NCBI GenBank assembly: GCA_002372575.1
Contig: DFHC01000101.1
Location: 15,970 to 30,677, forward strand
From: a bacterium UBA3734
Lineage (GTDB): Bacteria > Bacteroidota > Bacteroidia > Bacteroidales > Bacteroidaceae
Reading direction: 5' to 3'
Length of the DNA: 14,708 bases
The translations under genes and the position numbers were made by a program. Every line of letters begins with the position of its first letter. Within the stretch, counting starts at the first letter, position 1. Under the pieces are notes generated by a model that searched no databases, was not told the origin of the DNA, and saw only the letters and a list, made by a program, of their open reading frames with translations. Positions 7,052 through 14,329 of the stretch are shown piece after piece.

Positions 7052-8716
7052 ATGAACGAAAAAACGTTGAAAATCCGATGCAAAAACAACCATAAGACGC
7101 TGAATGCGGCCATCGGAAGCACTCTGGCCGACATTTATCGCGAGTCGGAGTTGAAAATGGAGCATGGCCCTATCGTGGCGAGAGTGAACAACAAGGTGGA
7201 GGGACTGGGATTTCGCCTCTTCCACAATAAGGACGTGGAGTTTCTCGACCTGACGTCGTCGTCGGGTCTGCGCACCTATACGCGCACGTTGTTCTTCATT
7301 CTCTGTAAGGCAGTCCACGATTTGTATCCGACGGCCTCGGTGGTGATTGACATCCCCGTGTCGAACGGCTACTTCTGCAACCTGAAACTCGGTCGCGCCG
7401 TCACCGTGCAAGACGTTGATGCGCTGCGTCGGCAAATGCAGCAAATCATCGACGCCGACCTGCCTATTCGTCGACGCGAGGTGCCTACGGAAGAGGCCAT
7501 CAAGCTGTTCAAGAGCGTGGGCGCGAACTCGAAAGTGACGCTGTTGGAAACGCTCGGCGACCTCTACACGGTATATTACGACCTTGATGGCTTCGTGGAC
7601 TATTTCTACGGTGCGCTGCTGCAGCACACGGGAGCCATCAGCCTGTTTGGACTTGAACCCTATTACGACGGCCTGCTTTTGCGCATTCCCTCGGCCTCGA
7701 ATCCGTCGGTGCTCGGCGAAATGACGCGACAAGACAAGATGTTCGAGATTTTCAAGGAGCATCATCGCTGGCAGAACATCATTGGCATCGGCACGGTGGG
7801 CGAGTTCAACAAGGCTGTGCAACAGGGCCACGCCGGCACCATCATCAATGTGAGCGAGGCTCTGCAGGAGAAGAAAATCGCTCGGATTGGCGATATGATT
7901 GCCGAGCGGAAGGGCGTGAGAATGGTGCTCATCGCGGGGCCGTCGTCGAGTGGCAAGACCACGACGTGCAAGCGCCTGTCGATTCAGCTGCTCACCCACG
8001 GCATCCGACCCGTGCAAATCTCGCTCGACGACTATTTCGTGGACCGCGAGCGCACGCCGCGCGATGAGAAAGGCGACTACGACTACGAATGTCTCCACGC
8101 GCTCGACATCGAGCTGATGAACAAGCAGTTCAACGCCCTTTTCCGTGGCGAAGAAGTGGAGCTGCCGCGCTATAATTTCCAGACGGGAAAAAGCGAGAAA
8201 AGCGGTCAGAAACTGCAACTCGGCGAGAACGACATCCTCGTCGTTGAGGGCATCCACGCGCTCAATCCCGAGCTCACGGCACAGATTCCCGCTGAGCAGA
8301 AATTCCAAGTCTATGCCTCGGCCTTGACCACGATTCTGCTCGACACGCACAACTACATTCCCACAACCGACAATCGCCTGCTGCGCCGCATCATTCGCGA
8401 CGTGAAATATCGTGGCTGCCCGGCGCGCGACACGATTAGGCGCTGGCCGTCGGTGCGGGCTGGTGAAAACAAGTGGATTTTCCCCTTCCAAGAGAATGCC
8501 GATGCGATGTTCAACACGGCGATGATTTACGAGCTGGCTGTTATCCGCACGCAGGCAGAGCCCGCCCTCGAACAGGTGCCAGAAAATAGCGATGAATACA
8601 GCGAAGCCTACCGTCTGCGCAAGTTCCTGCGCTATTTCGAACCGGTCAACTACGACACCCTGCCGCCGACGTCGCTCTTGCGCGAGTTCCTCGGGGGAAG
8701 TTCGTTTGAATATTAG
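7052..8716 (+). CDS. nucleoside (uridine) kinase-like protein with N-terminal TGS/ThrRS-like region
   Basis: A 554-residue cytoplasmic protein. The C-terminal half is a P-loop kinase of the uridine kinase/phosphoribulokinase family: Walker A GPSSSGKTT (296-304), the substrate-binding SLDDYFVDRE (324-333), the Walker-B-like ILVVEGIHALNP (395-406) and a lid-like segment near RRIIRDVKYRG (445-455). The N-terminal region resembles a TGS domain (about 1-65) followed by a ThrRS/AlaRS second-additional-domain-like segment (about 66-225). The zinc-binding HxxxH of true editing domains is not visible at the expected spot (TLFFILCKAVHDLYP, 79-93). This TGS-kinase fusion is a known architecture in Bacteroidota and Firmicutes, annotated as nucleoside kinase. 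Probable activity is ATP-dependent phosphorylation of uridine/cytidine or a related nucleoside; the exact substrate is not established. The gene is monocistronic or reads into the RhuM gene 23 bp downstream. Confidence 0.9.
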   Translation: MNEKTLKIRCKNNHKTLNAAIGSTLADIYRESELKMEHGPIVARVNNKVEGLGFRLFHNKDVEFLDLTSSSGLRTYTRTLFFILCKAVHDLYPTASVVIDIPVSNGYFCNLKLGRAVTVQDVDALRRQMQQIIDADLPIRRREVPTEEAIKLFKSVGANSKVTLLETLGDLYTVYYDLDGFVDYFYGALLQHTGAISLFGLEPYYDGLLLRIPSASNPSVLGEMTRQDKMFEIFKEHHRWQNIIGIGTVGEFNKAVQQGHAGTIINVSEALQEKKIARIGDMIAERKGVRMVLIAGPSSSGKTTTCKRLSIQLLTHGIRPVQISLDDYFVDRERTPRDEKGDYDYECLHALDIELMNKQFNALFRGEEVELPRYNFQTGKSEKSGQKLQLGENDILVVEGIHALNPELTAQIPAEQKFQVYASALTTILLDTHNYIPTTDNRLLRRIIRDVKYRGCPARDTIRRWPSVRAGENKWIFPFQENADAMFNTAMIYELAVIRTQAEPALEQVPENSDEYSEAYRLRKFLRYFEPVNYDTLPPTSLLREFLGGSSFEY

Positions 8717-8739
8717 AAAAGGTGAAAGCAAAAAATGAT

Positions 8740-9750
8740 ATGGACGAACAACAGAATATTATTATATATCACACCACCGATGGACGTTCATCGGTGGCAC
8801 TTTACGCTAAGGATGGAAAGATTTGGCTGAACCAACAACAGATGGCCGAACTTTTTGCCACCTCGAAGCAATCCATCAGTCGTCATATTGTTAACATCTT
8901 GAGAGATAGGGAGTTAAAGAAAAAATCAGTTGTCAAAGAATATTTGACAACTGCCGCCGATGGTAAAAATTACAATGTAGTTTTCTATTCTTTAGAGATG
9001 ATTATTGCGGTGGGCTATCGTGTTCGTGGATTGAGAGGTACACAATTCCGACAGTGGGCCACTGAACATCTGACGGAATATCTGGTCAAAGGATTCACTA
9101 TGGATGACGAACGTCTGAAGAATCCTGATGGCAGGCCCGACTACTTTGATGAGTTGCTGGCTCGCATCCGCGATATTCGTGCGTCTGAGAAGCGGTTTTA
9201 CCAGAAAGTGCGCGACCTCTTCGCGCTTAGCAGTGACTATGACAAGACGGACAAGGCCACGCAGATGTTCTTTGCCGAGACACAAAACAAACTTCTGTAC
9301 GCAGTCACTCATCAGACAGCGGCAGAACTGATTGTTGCCCGTGCCGATGCCAACCAACCGAACATGGGGCTGACTACGTGGAAAGGGAGCATCGTACGCA
9401 AGGGCGACATCATTATTGCCAAAAACTATTTGCAAAAAGAGGAGATAGATTCACTCAACCGGCTCGTTGAGATATTCCTGACCAGTGCAGAAGAGCGCGT
9501 AAAAGGCCGTCGTGATTTGACACTTGATTATTGGCGAAAAAACGTGGACAACTTACTGACTTATCAGGAAAAGGACATTCTACAAGGCAGTGGCTCGATT
9601 TCCAATAGAGCGGCTGAGCACATTGTCGGCCAAGTGTACGATGCCTTTGACGCCAAGCGTAAGCATCTTAATGCACAAGCTGCTGATGACGTTGATATGA
9701 AAATTCTAGAGGATCTGGAAAATAGTATAATTGTGCGAAATAAAATGTGA
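8740..9750 (+). CDS. RhuM family protein (putative DNA-binding)
   Basis: The 336-residue product matches the Virulence_RhuM family, named for rhuM of Salmonella pathogenicity island 3. Typical segments are IIIYHTTDGR (7-16), WLNQQQMAELFATSKQSISR (29-48, a helix-turn-helix-like stretch), VVKEYLTTAADGK (64-76), VGYRVRGLRGTQFRQWA (91-107) and YLVKGFTMDDERL (114-126). A helical C-terminal part follows, containing FYQKVRDLF (153-161) and FFAETQNKLLYAVTHQTAAE (177-196). Molecular function is unproven; such genes are scattered among mobile and accessory islands. I start at ATG 8740 rather than the in-frame GTG at 8722, because family members begin near the YxTxDG motif and the GTG lies inside the AGGTGA (8720-8725) that could serve as ribosome-binding site. 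The gene follows the nucleoside kinase by 23 bp and precedes the DUF2130 gene by 48 bp. Base composition is more AT-rich than the flanking chromosomal genes, especially at its 5' end. Confidence 0.9.
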   Translation: MDEQQNIIIYHTTDGRSSVALYAKDGKIWLNQQQMAELFATSKQSISRHIVNILRDRELKKKSVVKEYLTTAADGKNYNVVFYSLEMIIAVGYRVRGLRGTQFRQWATEHLTEYLVKGFTMDDERLKNPDGRPDYFDELLARIRDIRASEKRFYQKVRDLFALSSDYDKTDKATQMFFAETQNKLLYAVTHQTAAELIVARADANQPNMGLTTWKGSIVRKGDIIIAKNYLQKEEIDSLNRLVEIFLTSAEERVKGRRDLTLDYWRKNVDNLLTYQEKDILQGSGSISNRAAEHIVGQVYDAFDAKRKHLNAQAADDVDMKILEDLENSIIVRNKM

Positions 9751-9798
9751 ACGTAGGCAAGAAATACTCATAATGTTGAAAATCTAAAATTTATTCTT

Positions 9799-11550
9799 AT
9801 GAACGAGATTAAATGCCCTAATTGTGGGAAATTCTTTTCGGTAGATGATGCAAGTTACGCATCCATAGCCAATCAGATTCGAACATACGAATTTGAAAAA
9901 GAAATAAGCCAAAGGATTGAAGAAGTGAAAAAACAACAGCAGCTACTTCGTCAGTCCGACAAACTACAGGCGGATCAGGAATTTCAGAAACAACTGAATA
10001 AAAAGGAAAAAGAAATTGAAAAGGGTAATGCTCTTATCGCTCGATTGGAGGAGCAAATAAAGGGTGTTTCAGCAGCAAAACAGGCTGAATTAGAAAAAAT
10101 ACTTGCAGAAAAAGATACCTTGATTGCGCGAATGGAGGAACAAATGAAAGGCATAGTTATTGCCAAGCAAGCCGAATTTGACAAAACTTTAGCATCTAAG
10201 GATATTGAAATTCAAAAACTGAAAGAACAGGTGGCACAAGGACAGGGAGAGATAGAAATTGCTGTATTGAAAGAACAGAATAGGACGAATCAAATAATAC
10301 AAAAAAAAGAGAGCGAATTATCATCTTGGAAAGAAAAATTAGAAATTGAAAAAAATGGCTCAATACTTCGCGAGCAAGAGATTAGGCAGGGCTACGAACT
10401 GCAACTCAAGCAGAAACAAGAACTAGTGGATTATTATAAAGATTTAAAAATTCGGATGTCCACAAAAATGGTTGGCGAAACATTGGAGGCACATTGTAGT
10501 ACGCTCTTCAATACTACGATTCGTTCCATCATGCCACAGGCCTTTTTTGAAAAAGACAATGATGCTTCAAGTGGTTCGAAGGGCGACTTTATTTTCCGAG
10601 ATTATGATGATGGATTCGAATATATCTCAATTATGTTCGAGATGAAGAACGAGATGGATGAAACGGTAACAAAGCATCGGAATGAGGATTTTCTAAAAAA
10701 ACTCGATAATGACCGTCAAACAAAGAAGTGTGAATTTGCAGTATTAGTTTCAATGCTTGAGCCTGAAAATGAACTTTATAATACAGGCATTGTGGATATG
10801 AGCCATCGCTACCCTAAAATGTATGTTATCCGACCACAGTTCTTCATCCCTATCATAACCCTGCTTGTTCAGACTTCAAAAAAAAGTATTGCCTTACAAA
10901 AGCAACTGGTATTAGCGCAAAATCAATCGGTAGATGTTACCAATTTTGAGAGTAAACTTAATGATTTTAAAGAACGTTTTGCTAATAACTATCGGTTGGC
11001 AAGTGAAAAGTTCCAAAAAGCTATAGAAGAAATAGATAAGAGCATTGATCATTTGCAAAAGATAAAAGCCAATCTTCTCGGATCTGAAAACAATTTAAGA
11101 CTAGCAAATAATAAGGCAGAAGAACTTACAATAAAAAAATTATCAAAAGACAATCCTACGATGACAGCAAAATTTGAAGAAGCAAAACGTTATTCTTCAA
11201 ATGATTTAAGTAAAAATGATGTCGTTAAAGATAAACAAGCAGCACTTCCACCAAAATTAGAAGAAAAATCTCTCTCTGATAATACTATATCAAAAGGAAA
11301 AGAGATTTCTCCCAAAAAAGAAATAAATAATCCTTCCACAGACCAAGGCGTAAGCATTGCCCCTGAGCACCTTATAAAAAGAGAGGCAAAAATTGGTGAC
11401 GTTATTGTACGTTTGTCTGATTACAAAATGGGTGAAGTAGTAGAAATAAAATTATTAAAAAATGACATAGAGAGAATTATGTTCAAATGTAACGACGGAA
11501 CCATTGAAGGAGTTTATTCTTTAACGAGATTATATCGTGTTGTGGAATAA
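9799..11550 (+). CDS. DUF2130 protein with coiled coil, PD-(D/E)XK-like core and extra C-terminal domain
   Basis: A 583-residue protein. It opens with a CPNCG motif (6-10, a single CxxC, so at most half a zinc knuckle). A long charged coiled coil (about 28-215) includes two tandem 29-residue repeats (79-136). The DUF2130 core (about 218-455) shows GETLEAHC (226-233), GSKGDF (259-264), [10 protein letters not shown] (280-289) and [15 protein letters not shown] (339-353). The set E230, D263, E281-x-K283 fits the active-site pattern of PD-(D/E)XK nucleases; this is my reading, not a demonstrated activity. A second helical stretch (about 383-450) is followed by a Lys/Ser-rich linker (about 455-525). 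The last 58 residues (from KIGDVIVRL, 531-539) look like a small all-beta domain. DUF2130 homologues commonly end near NNPTMxAKF, here at 452-459, so about 125 residues are extra. The gene is strongly AT-rich, unlike its neighbours, suggesting transfer. It probably shares an operon with the RhuM gene. Confidence 0.9.
   Translation: MNEIKCPNCGKFFSVDDASYASIANQIRTYEFEKEISQRIEEVKKQQQLLRQSDKLQADQEFQKQLNKKEKEIEKGNALIARLEEQIKGVSAAKQAELEKILAEKDTLIARMEEQMKGIVIAKQAEFDKTLASKDIEIQKLKEQVAQGQGEIEIAVLKEQNRTNQIIQKKESELSSWKEKLEIEKNGSILREQEIRQGYELQLKQKQELVDYYKDLKIRMSTKMVGETLEAHCSTLFNTTIRSIMPQAFFEKDNDASSGSKGDFIFRDYDDGFEYISIMFEMKNEMDETVTKHRNEDFLKKLDNDRQTKKCEFAVLVSMLEPENELYNTGIVDMSHRYPKMYVIRPQFFIPIITLLVQTSKKSIALQKQLVLAQNQSVDVTNFESKLNDFKERFANNYRLASEKFQKAIEEIDKSIDHLQKIKANLLGSENNLRLANNKAEELTIKKLSKDNPTMTAKFEEAKRYSSNDLSKNDVVKDKQAALPPKLEEKSLSDNTISKGKEISPKKEINNPSTDQGVSIAPEHLIKREAKIGDVIVRLSDYKMGEVVEIKLLKNDIERIMFKCNDGTIEGVYSLTRLYRVVE
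10033..10206 (+). repeat. in-frame tandem duplication (2 x 87 bp) within the DUF2130 coiled coil
   Basis: Codons 79-107 and 108-136 encode two adjacent 29-residue units, [11 protein letters not shown]... and [11 protein letters not shown]..., each continuing with AKQAE and ending in a KD dipeptide plus one residue. The proteins are clearly similar while the DNA copies have diverged at many silent positions, so the duplication is not recent. A 29-residue period is one residue longer than four heptads. Confidence 0.75.
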
Positions 11551-11552
11551 TA

Positions 11553-12227
11553 TCATTCTCCCCGATAGACGTGGTACCTTCCGCCGTCGCTCTGGCAATA
11601 TTTTCGGAGCAGTAGCTGGATGTATTCAGCGTTTTGGCAGACGCGCTGTTCGTTGCCGTCGTAGCCGTTGATGAGAACCAGCAAGCGGCGCGTTTGGAGC
11701 GTGATTTTGGTTCGTTCGTTGTCGCTGGTGGGCGTTCCCACACCACCAAGGGCATCGCGATAGACCGGCAGTCCGTGGATATTGATGAGGCCACGCCCGA
11801 TGCCTTCGTAGGGCTCGTTTTCTTGCCCGATGCCCAGCGTGAGCGTGTCGCCCACGAACTTGTCGGCATCGAAGCCGCCGATGCTGTAGCCAAAGGCTAT
11901 GGAGGCCAGATTTACCAAATCCACCAGCGTGTCGCGCTGGTAGAGCTCCTTGCCTTGCAGCGCACGACGAATCAAGGCCTCTGACGCGGGGCGATACCTC
12001 GAAGGGTCTTTTCCGCAGGCCCTATACACGCGTCGCGTGGCGGCGATGCTCTCCATTTCTTTCAGCGACTCGGTGGTCAGTTCGCGGCGAAACCGTTCGC
12101 AAAGCATCTCGATTTCTGCCCAAAGTGCCTCGCAATAAGGCGAATTTTCCACCTCAGCCTCTACGCATGCGCCCACGAAATTCGGGCATACCTGCGCAAT
12201 TTCATTTGTTACGACGACTTTCATCAT
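11553..12227 (-). CDS. B3/4 domain-containing protein (PheRS beta-like)
   Basis: This 224-residue protein matches the stand-alone B3/4 domain, homologous to the tRNA-binding/editing region of phenylalanyl-tRNA synthetase beta subunit. Characteristic segments are RRVYRACGKDPSRYRPASEA (65-84), LYQRDTLVDLVNLASI (95-110), GGFDADK (117-123) and GVGTPTSDNERTKIT (162-176). Stand-alone members are proposed to act in trans on mischarged tRNA, but this is not established for this clade. The ATG at 12227 overlaps the TerC stop as ATGA, indicating translational coupling; a second ATG follows directly (MMK) and could be the real start. The gene converges on the DUF2130 gene with only 2 bp between the two stop codons, leaving no space for an intergenic terminator. 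Confidence 0.88.
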   Translation of the reverse strand: MMKVVVTNEIAQVCPNFVGACVEAEVENSPYCEALWAEIEMLCERFRRELTTESLKEMESIAATRRVYRACGKDPSRYRPASEALIRRALQGKELYQRDTLVDLVNLASIAFGYSIGGFDADKFVGDTLTLGIGQENEPYEGIGRGLINIHGLPVYRDALGGVGTPTSDNERTKITLQTRRLLVLINGYDGNEQRVCQNAEYIQLLLRKYCQSDGGRYHVYRGE

Positions 12228-13234
12228 TTAACCTCGTTTTCGGTGTTTTTCTTCGTAAAAATCCATGAGCCGAGCGTCGAGAGCAGCAACACGCCGAAAA
12301 TGAAGGCGAGGCTATAGCCGATGGGCACCTCATAGTGCGGCATGTTAATTTGTAGGCCGACGAACTCGCCCAGTTGGTTCACGTATTCGTTCATCGCGAG
12401 CAACATCTTGATTCCCACGAAAATCAGAATGATTCCGAGGCCATATTTCAGGTTCTTGAAATATTTGGCGGCAGCCACGAGTGCAAAATACAATGCGCGC
12501 AGGCCGAGAATGGCGAAAATGTTCGAGGTGAGCACGATAAACGGGTCGCGCGACACGCTGAACACGGCGGGAATGCTGTCAATGGCGAAAGCCACGTCGG
12601 ATGTTTCGATGACGATGAGGGCGACGAAGAGCGGTGTGGCCAGTCGCTTGCCGTTCTCATGGATGAAGAAGCGGTCGCCGTGCATCCGGTCGGTGACGGG
12701 GAAGAACTTCTTGAAGAGCCTGACGAAGATGTTTTTCGAGGGATCGACCTGGGCATCGTCGTCGTGGGTGAACATTTTGGCGCCCGTGTAGAGCAAAAAC
12801 AGGCCGAAAATGCCTAAAATCCACTCAAACCGCTCCACCATCGCGGCACCGGCGAAGATGAAGATGCTGCGCAAGACGAGTGCCCCGAAAATACCCCAAA
12901 ACAGCACCTCGTGCTGGTATTTTCGCTCGATGCCGAAAAACGTGAACAGCATCAGGAATACGAACAGATTGTCCATCGACAGCGATTTCTCGATGAGGTA
13001 TCCAGCAAGGAACTCCAATGCCTTTTCGTGCGAACCCTCGCCGTCGAAGAGCCAGATTCCAAGGCAAAACAGCAGCGATACGCCAATCCACACCGCCGTC
13101 ATGCGCAGTGCTTCGCTCACATTGACTTCGTGTTGGCCGTTTTTGCCGAACATTCTCAAATCGATGATGAGCATTGCCAGCACCAGCACGTAAAAAATTA
13201 TCCAAGCCCATAAGGGCATTCCCATGATGATCAT
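12224..13234 (-). CDS. TerC family integral membrane protein (Alx-like)
   Basis: A 336-residue polytopic inner-membrane protein with about nine hydrophobic segments. The TerC-family signature motifs are present: EKSLSMDNLFVF (82-93) and ETSDVAFAIDSIPAVF (210-225), whose acidic residues lie in the membrane and are thought to bind metal. Family members include E. coli Alx and TerC; recent work links them to manganese export or to metallation of exported enzymes, whereas the tellurite-resistance name is historical. The cytoplasmic loop near THDDDAQVDPSKN (156-168) is typical of Alx-type members. Starts at 13234 (MIIMG) or 13225 (MGMP) are both possible. It overlaps the B3/4 gene by ATGA. I found no yybP-ykoY-type manganese riboswitch in the 84 bp upstream, and no clear promoter, so read-through from the two-component operon is possible. 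Confidence 0.92.
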   Translation of the reverse strand: MIIMGMPLWAWIIFYVLVLAMLIIDLRMFGKNGQHEVNVSEALRMTAVWIGVSLLFCLGIWLFDGEGSHEKALEFLAGYLIEKSLSMDNLFVFLMLFTFFGIERKYQHEVLFWGIFGALVLRSIFIFAGAAMVERFEWILGIFGLFLLYTGAKMFTHDDDAQVDPSKNIFVRLFKKFFPVTDRMHGDRFFIHENGKRLATPLFVALIVIETSDVAFAIDSIPAVFSVSRDPFIVLTSNIFAILGLRALYFALVAAAKYFKNLKYGLGIILIFVGIKMLLAMNEYVNQLGEFVGLQINMPHYEVPIGYSLAFIFGVLLLSTLGSWIFTKKNTENEVK

Positions 13235-13289
13235 ATTACGATTTCACTATTTTACAATTTGAGCATTTATTTTCAGGAGCTTAGACATT

Positions 13290-13310
13290 CCTCACTCCTC
13301 ACTCCTCGCT
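13290..13310. repeat. three-copy heptamer tandem array after the histidine kinase gene
   Basis: Three adjacent units CCTCACT, CCTCACT and CCTCGCT (minus-strand unit AGTGAGG). The unit differs by one base from the AGTGTGG unit of the array at 1-42. It begins 8 bp past the histidine kinase stop codon, the same position relative to its upstream gene as the dprA array. The rest of the 84 bp gap (13235-13318) shows no other structure I can support. Confidence 0.65.
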
Positions 13311-13318
13311 TATCCCTT

Positions 13319-14266
13319 TCACTCCCCTTTCTTTCCCCTTCTTTCTCTTTCCTTCAGGGTAAACTCAAACCTTAATCCTCCGTCCTCGTTTTGCGAGGCT
13401 GCGATGTTTCCGCCGTGCAACACGACGGCATTCTTCACAATCGCCAAGCCGAGGCCTGTTCCGCCCATGTCGCGGCTGCGCCCTTTGTCCAGACGATAGA
13501 AACGCTCGAAGAGCCGCGGCAGATGCTCGGACGGGACGCCTGCACCGTTGTCGCTGAACGAAAACAGCCAACCGTCGGCCTGCTGCTCTGCCGTGAGTGT
13601 GATGGTGGTGTTCGGGCCGGCGTAGTTGATGGCGTTGTCGGTGAGGTTGCGGAAGATTCCGTAGAGCAGTTGCCAGTTTCCCTGCACGCAGATGTCCTCG
13701 GGAAGGCAGTTTTTGAAGGCCATCCCTCGGGCAGTGAGCGCGTGTTCCGACTCCAGCACGATGTCGGCCACCATCGCAGAGATGTCCACCCGCTCGCGTT
13801 GCAGAATGTCAGAGGCGTAGTCCATCTTGTTGAGCGTGGAAATGTCTTGCAGCAGGGCCGAGAGGCGGCGCGCCTGGGCATTTGTGCGCTCTATGAATTT
13901 GGTTTTCGTGTCGTTGTCGATGTTGGGCGTTTCGAGAATAGTCTCGGTGTAGCCGAGAATGCTGGCTACGGGTGTTTTCAGCTCGTGGGCAATGTTTTGC
14001 GTCAGTTCGCGGCGCATTTGGTTTTGCCTCTCCTGCTGTTCGCGGCTGATGCGCTCGTCCATGCGTCGGGCGTAGCGGTGCAAGAGCCATCCCAGCCCGA
14101 TCATCACCACGAGCGAGAACACGAGCAGATGCCAGTCGCTGACTTCGCTGAGCGGGTGGAAATATTTCCGGTCGTAGTCTTCAAAAACGATGAAAATAGT
14201 GGCATAGATGACGAAAACCACCATCACGCTCACCCACATTTTCCGTCCTTCGCTTATTTTTTTCAT
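13319..14266 (-). CDS. two-component sensor histidine kinase
   Basis: From the ATG at 14266 the product is 315 residues. Two membrane helices (about 11-27 and 46-64) flank a periplasmic loop of only about 18 residues, so there is no sizeable sensor domain; no HAMP domain is evident either. The HisKA region has the phosphoacceptor His94 in NIAHELKTP (91-99). The ATPase domain has the N box RNLTDNAINYA (206-216), G1 DNGAGVP (239-245), F box LFERFYRLD (252-260) and G2 GGTGLGL (268-274), so it should be active. The open frame extends to 14389, but that upstream part overlaps the response regulator gene and encodes an RQPLPNPSPN stretch derived from a C-rich repeat; MKKISEGRKM followed by a membrane helix is the natural start. 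It lies 49 bp after the response regulator stop, one operon. The signal sensed is unknown. Confidence 0.93.
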   Translation of the reverse strand: MKKISEGRKMWVSVMVVFVIYATIFIVFEDYDRKYFHPLSEVSDWHLLVFSLVVMIGLGWLLHRYARRMDERISREQQERQNQMRRELTQNIAHELKTPVASILGYTETILETPNIDNDTKTKFIERTNAQARRLSALLQDISTLNKMDYASDILQRERVDISAMVADIVLESEHALTARGMAFKNCLPEDICVQGNWQLLYGIFRNLTDNAINYAGPNTTITLTAEQQADGWLFSFSDNGAGVPSEHLPRLFERFYRLDKGRSRDMGGTGLGLAIVKNAVVLHGGNIAASQNEDGGLRFEFTLKERERRGKKGE

Positions 14267-14306
14267 TGTTGTTTCTTTGTGGAAAGTAGTCAGGAGTATC
14301 GTATTT

Positions 14307-14329
14307 GGAGAGGGGTTAGGGAGGGGCTG
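14307..14329. repeat. G-rich/C-rich repeat-like sequence spanning the response regulator stop
   Basis: The plus strand carries runs of 2, 4, 3 and 4 G separated by AGA, TTA and A. On the minus strand this reads as CCCCTCCCTAACCCCT with short flanks. The response regulator stop TAA (14318-14316) lies inside it, and its final Pro-Pro codons come from the C runs. The pattern resembles dispersed C-rich intergenic repeats I recall from Bacteroidota genomes; it could also fold as a two-tetrad G-quadruplex. Confidence 0.45.

Noticed and set aside
7037..8731. A 564-residue open frame antisense to almost the entire nucleoside kinase gene.
   Set aside because: No domain or motif, biased Arg/His/Val content, and the plus-strand kinase motifs are clear. 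It is a codon-bias shadow.
8722..8739. GTG start adding six residues to the RhuM protein.
   Set aside because: The GTG lies within a likely ribosome-binding AGGTGA, and the ATG at 8740 gives the usual family N-terminus. The difference is small and remains possible.
8708..11556. Possible flanking repeats (GAATATTA near 8709 and GAATAATATC near 11545) as insertion duplications of the cassette.
   Set aside because: Short AT-rich matches that are imperfect and expected by chance; no convincing target-site duplication or terminal inverted repeat.
13235..13318. A yybP-ykoY manganese riboswitch upstream of the TerC gene.
   Set aside because: The gap is only 84 bp and lacks the expected structured motif; it holds the heptamer array and AT-rich sequence.
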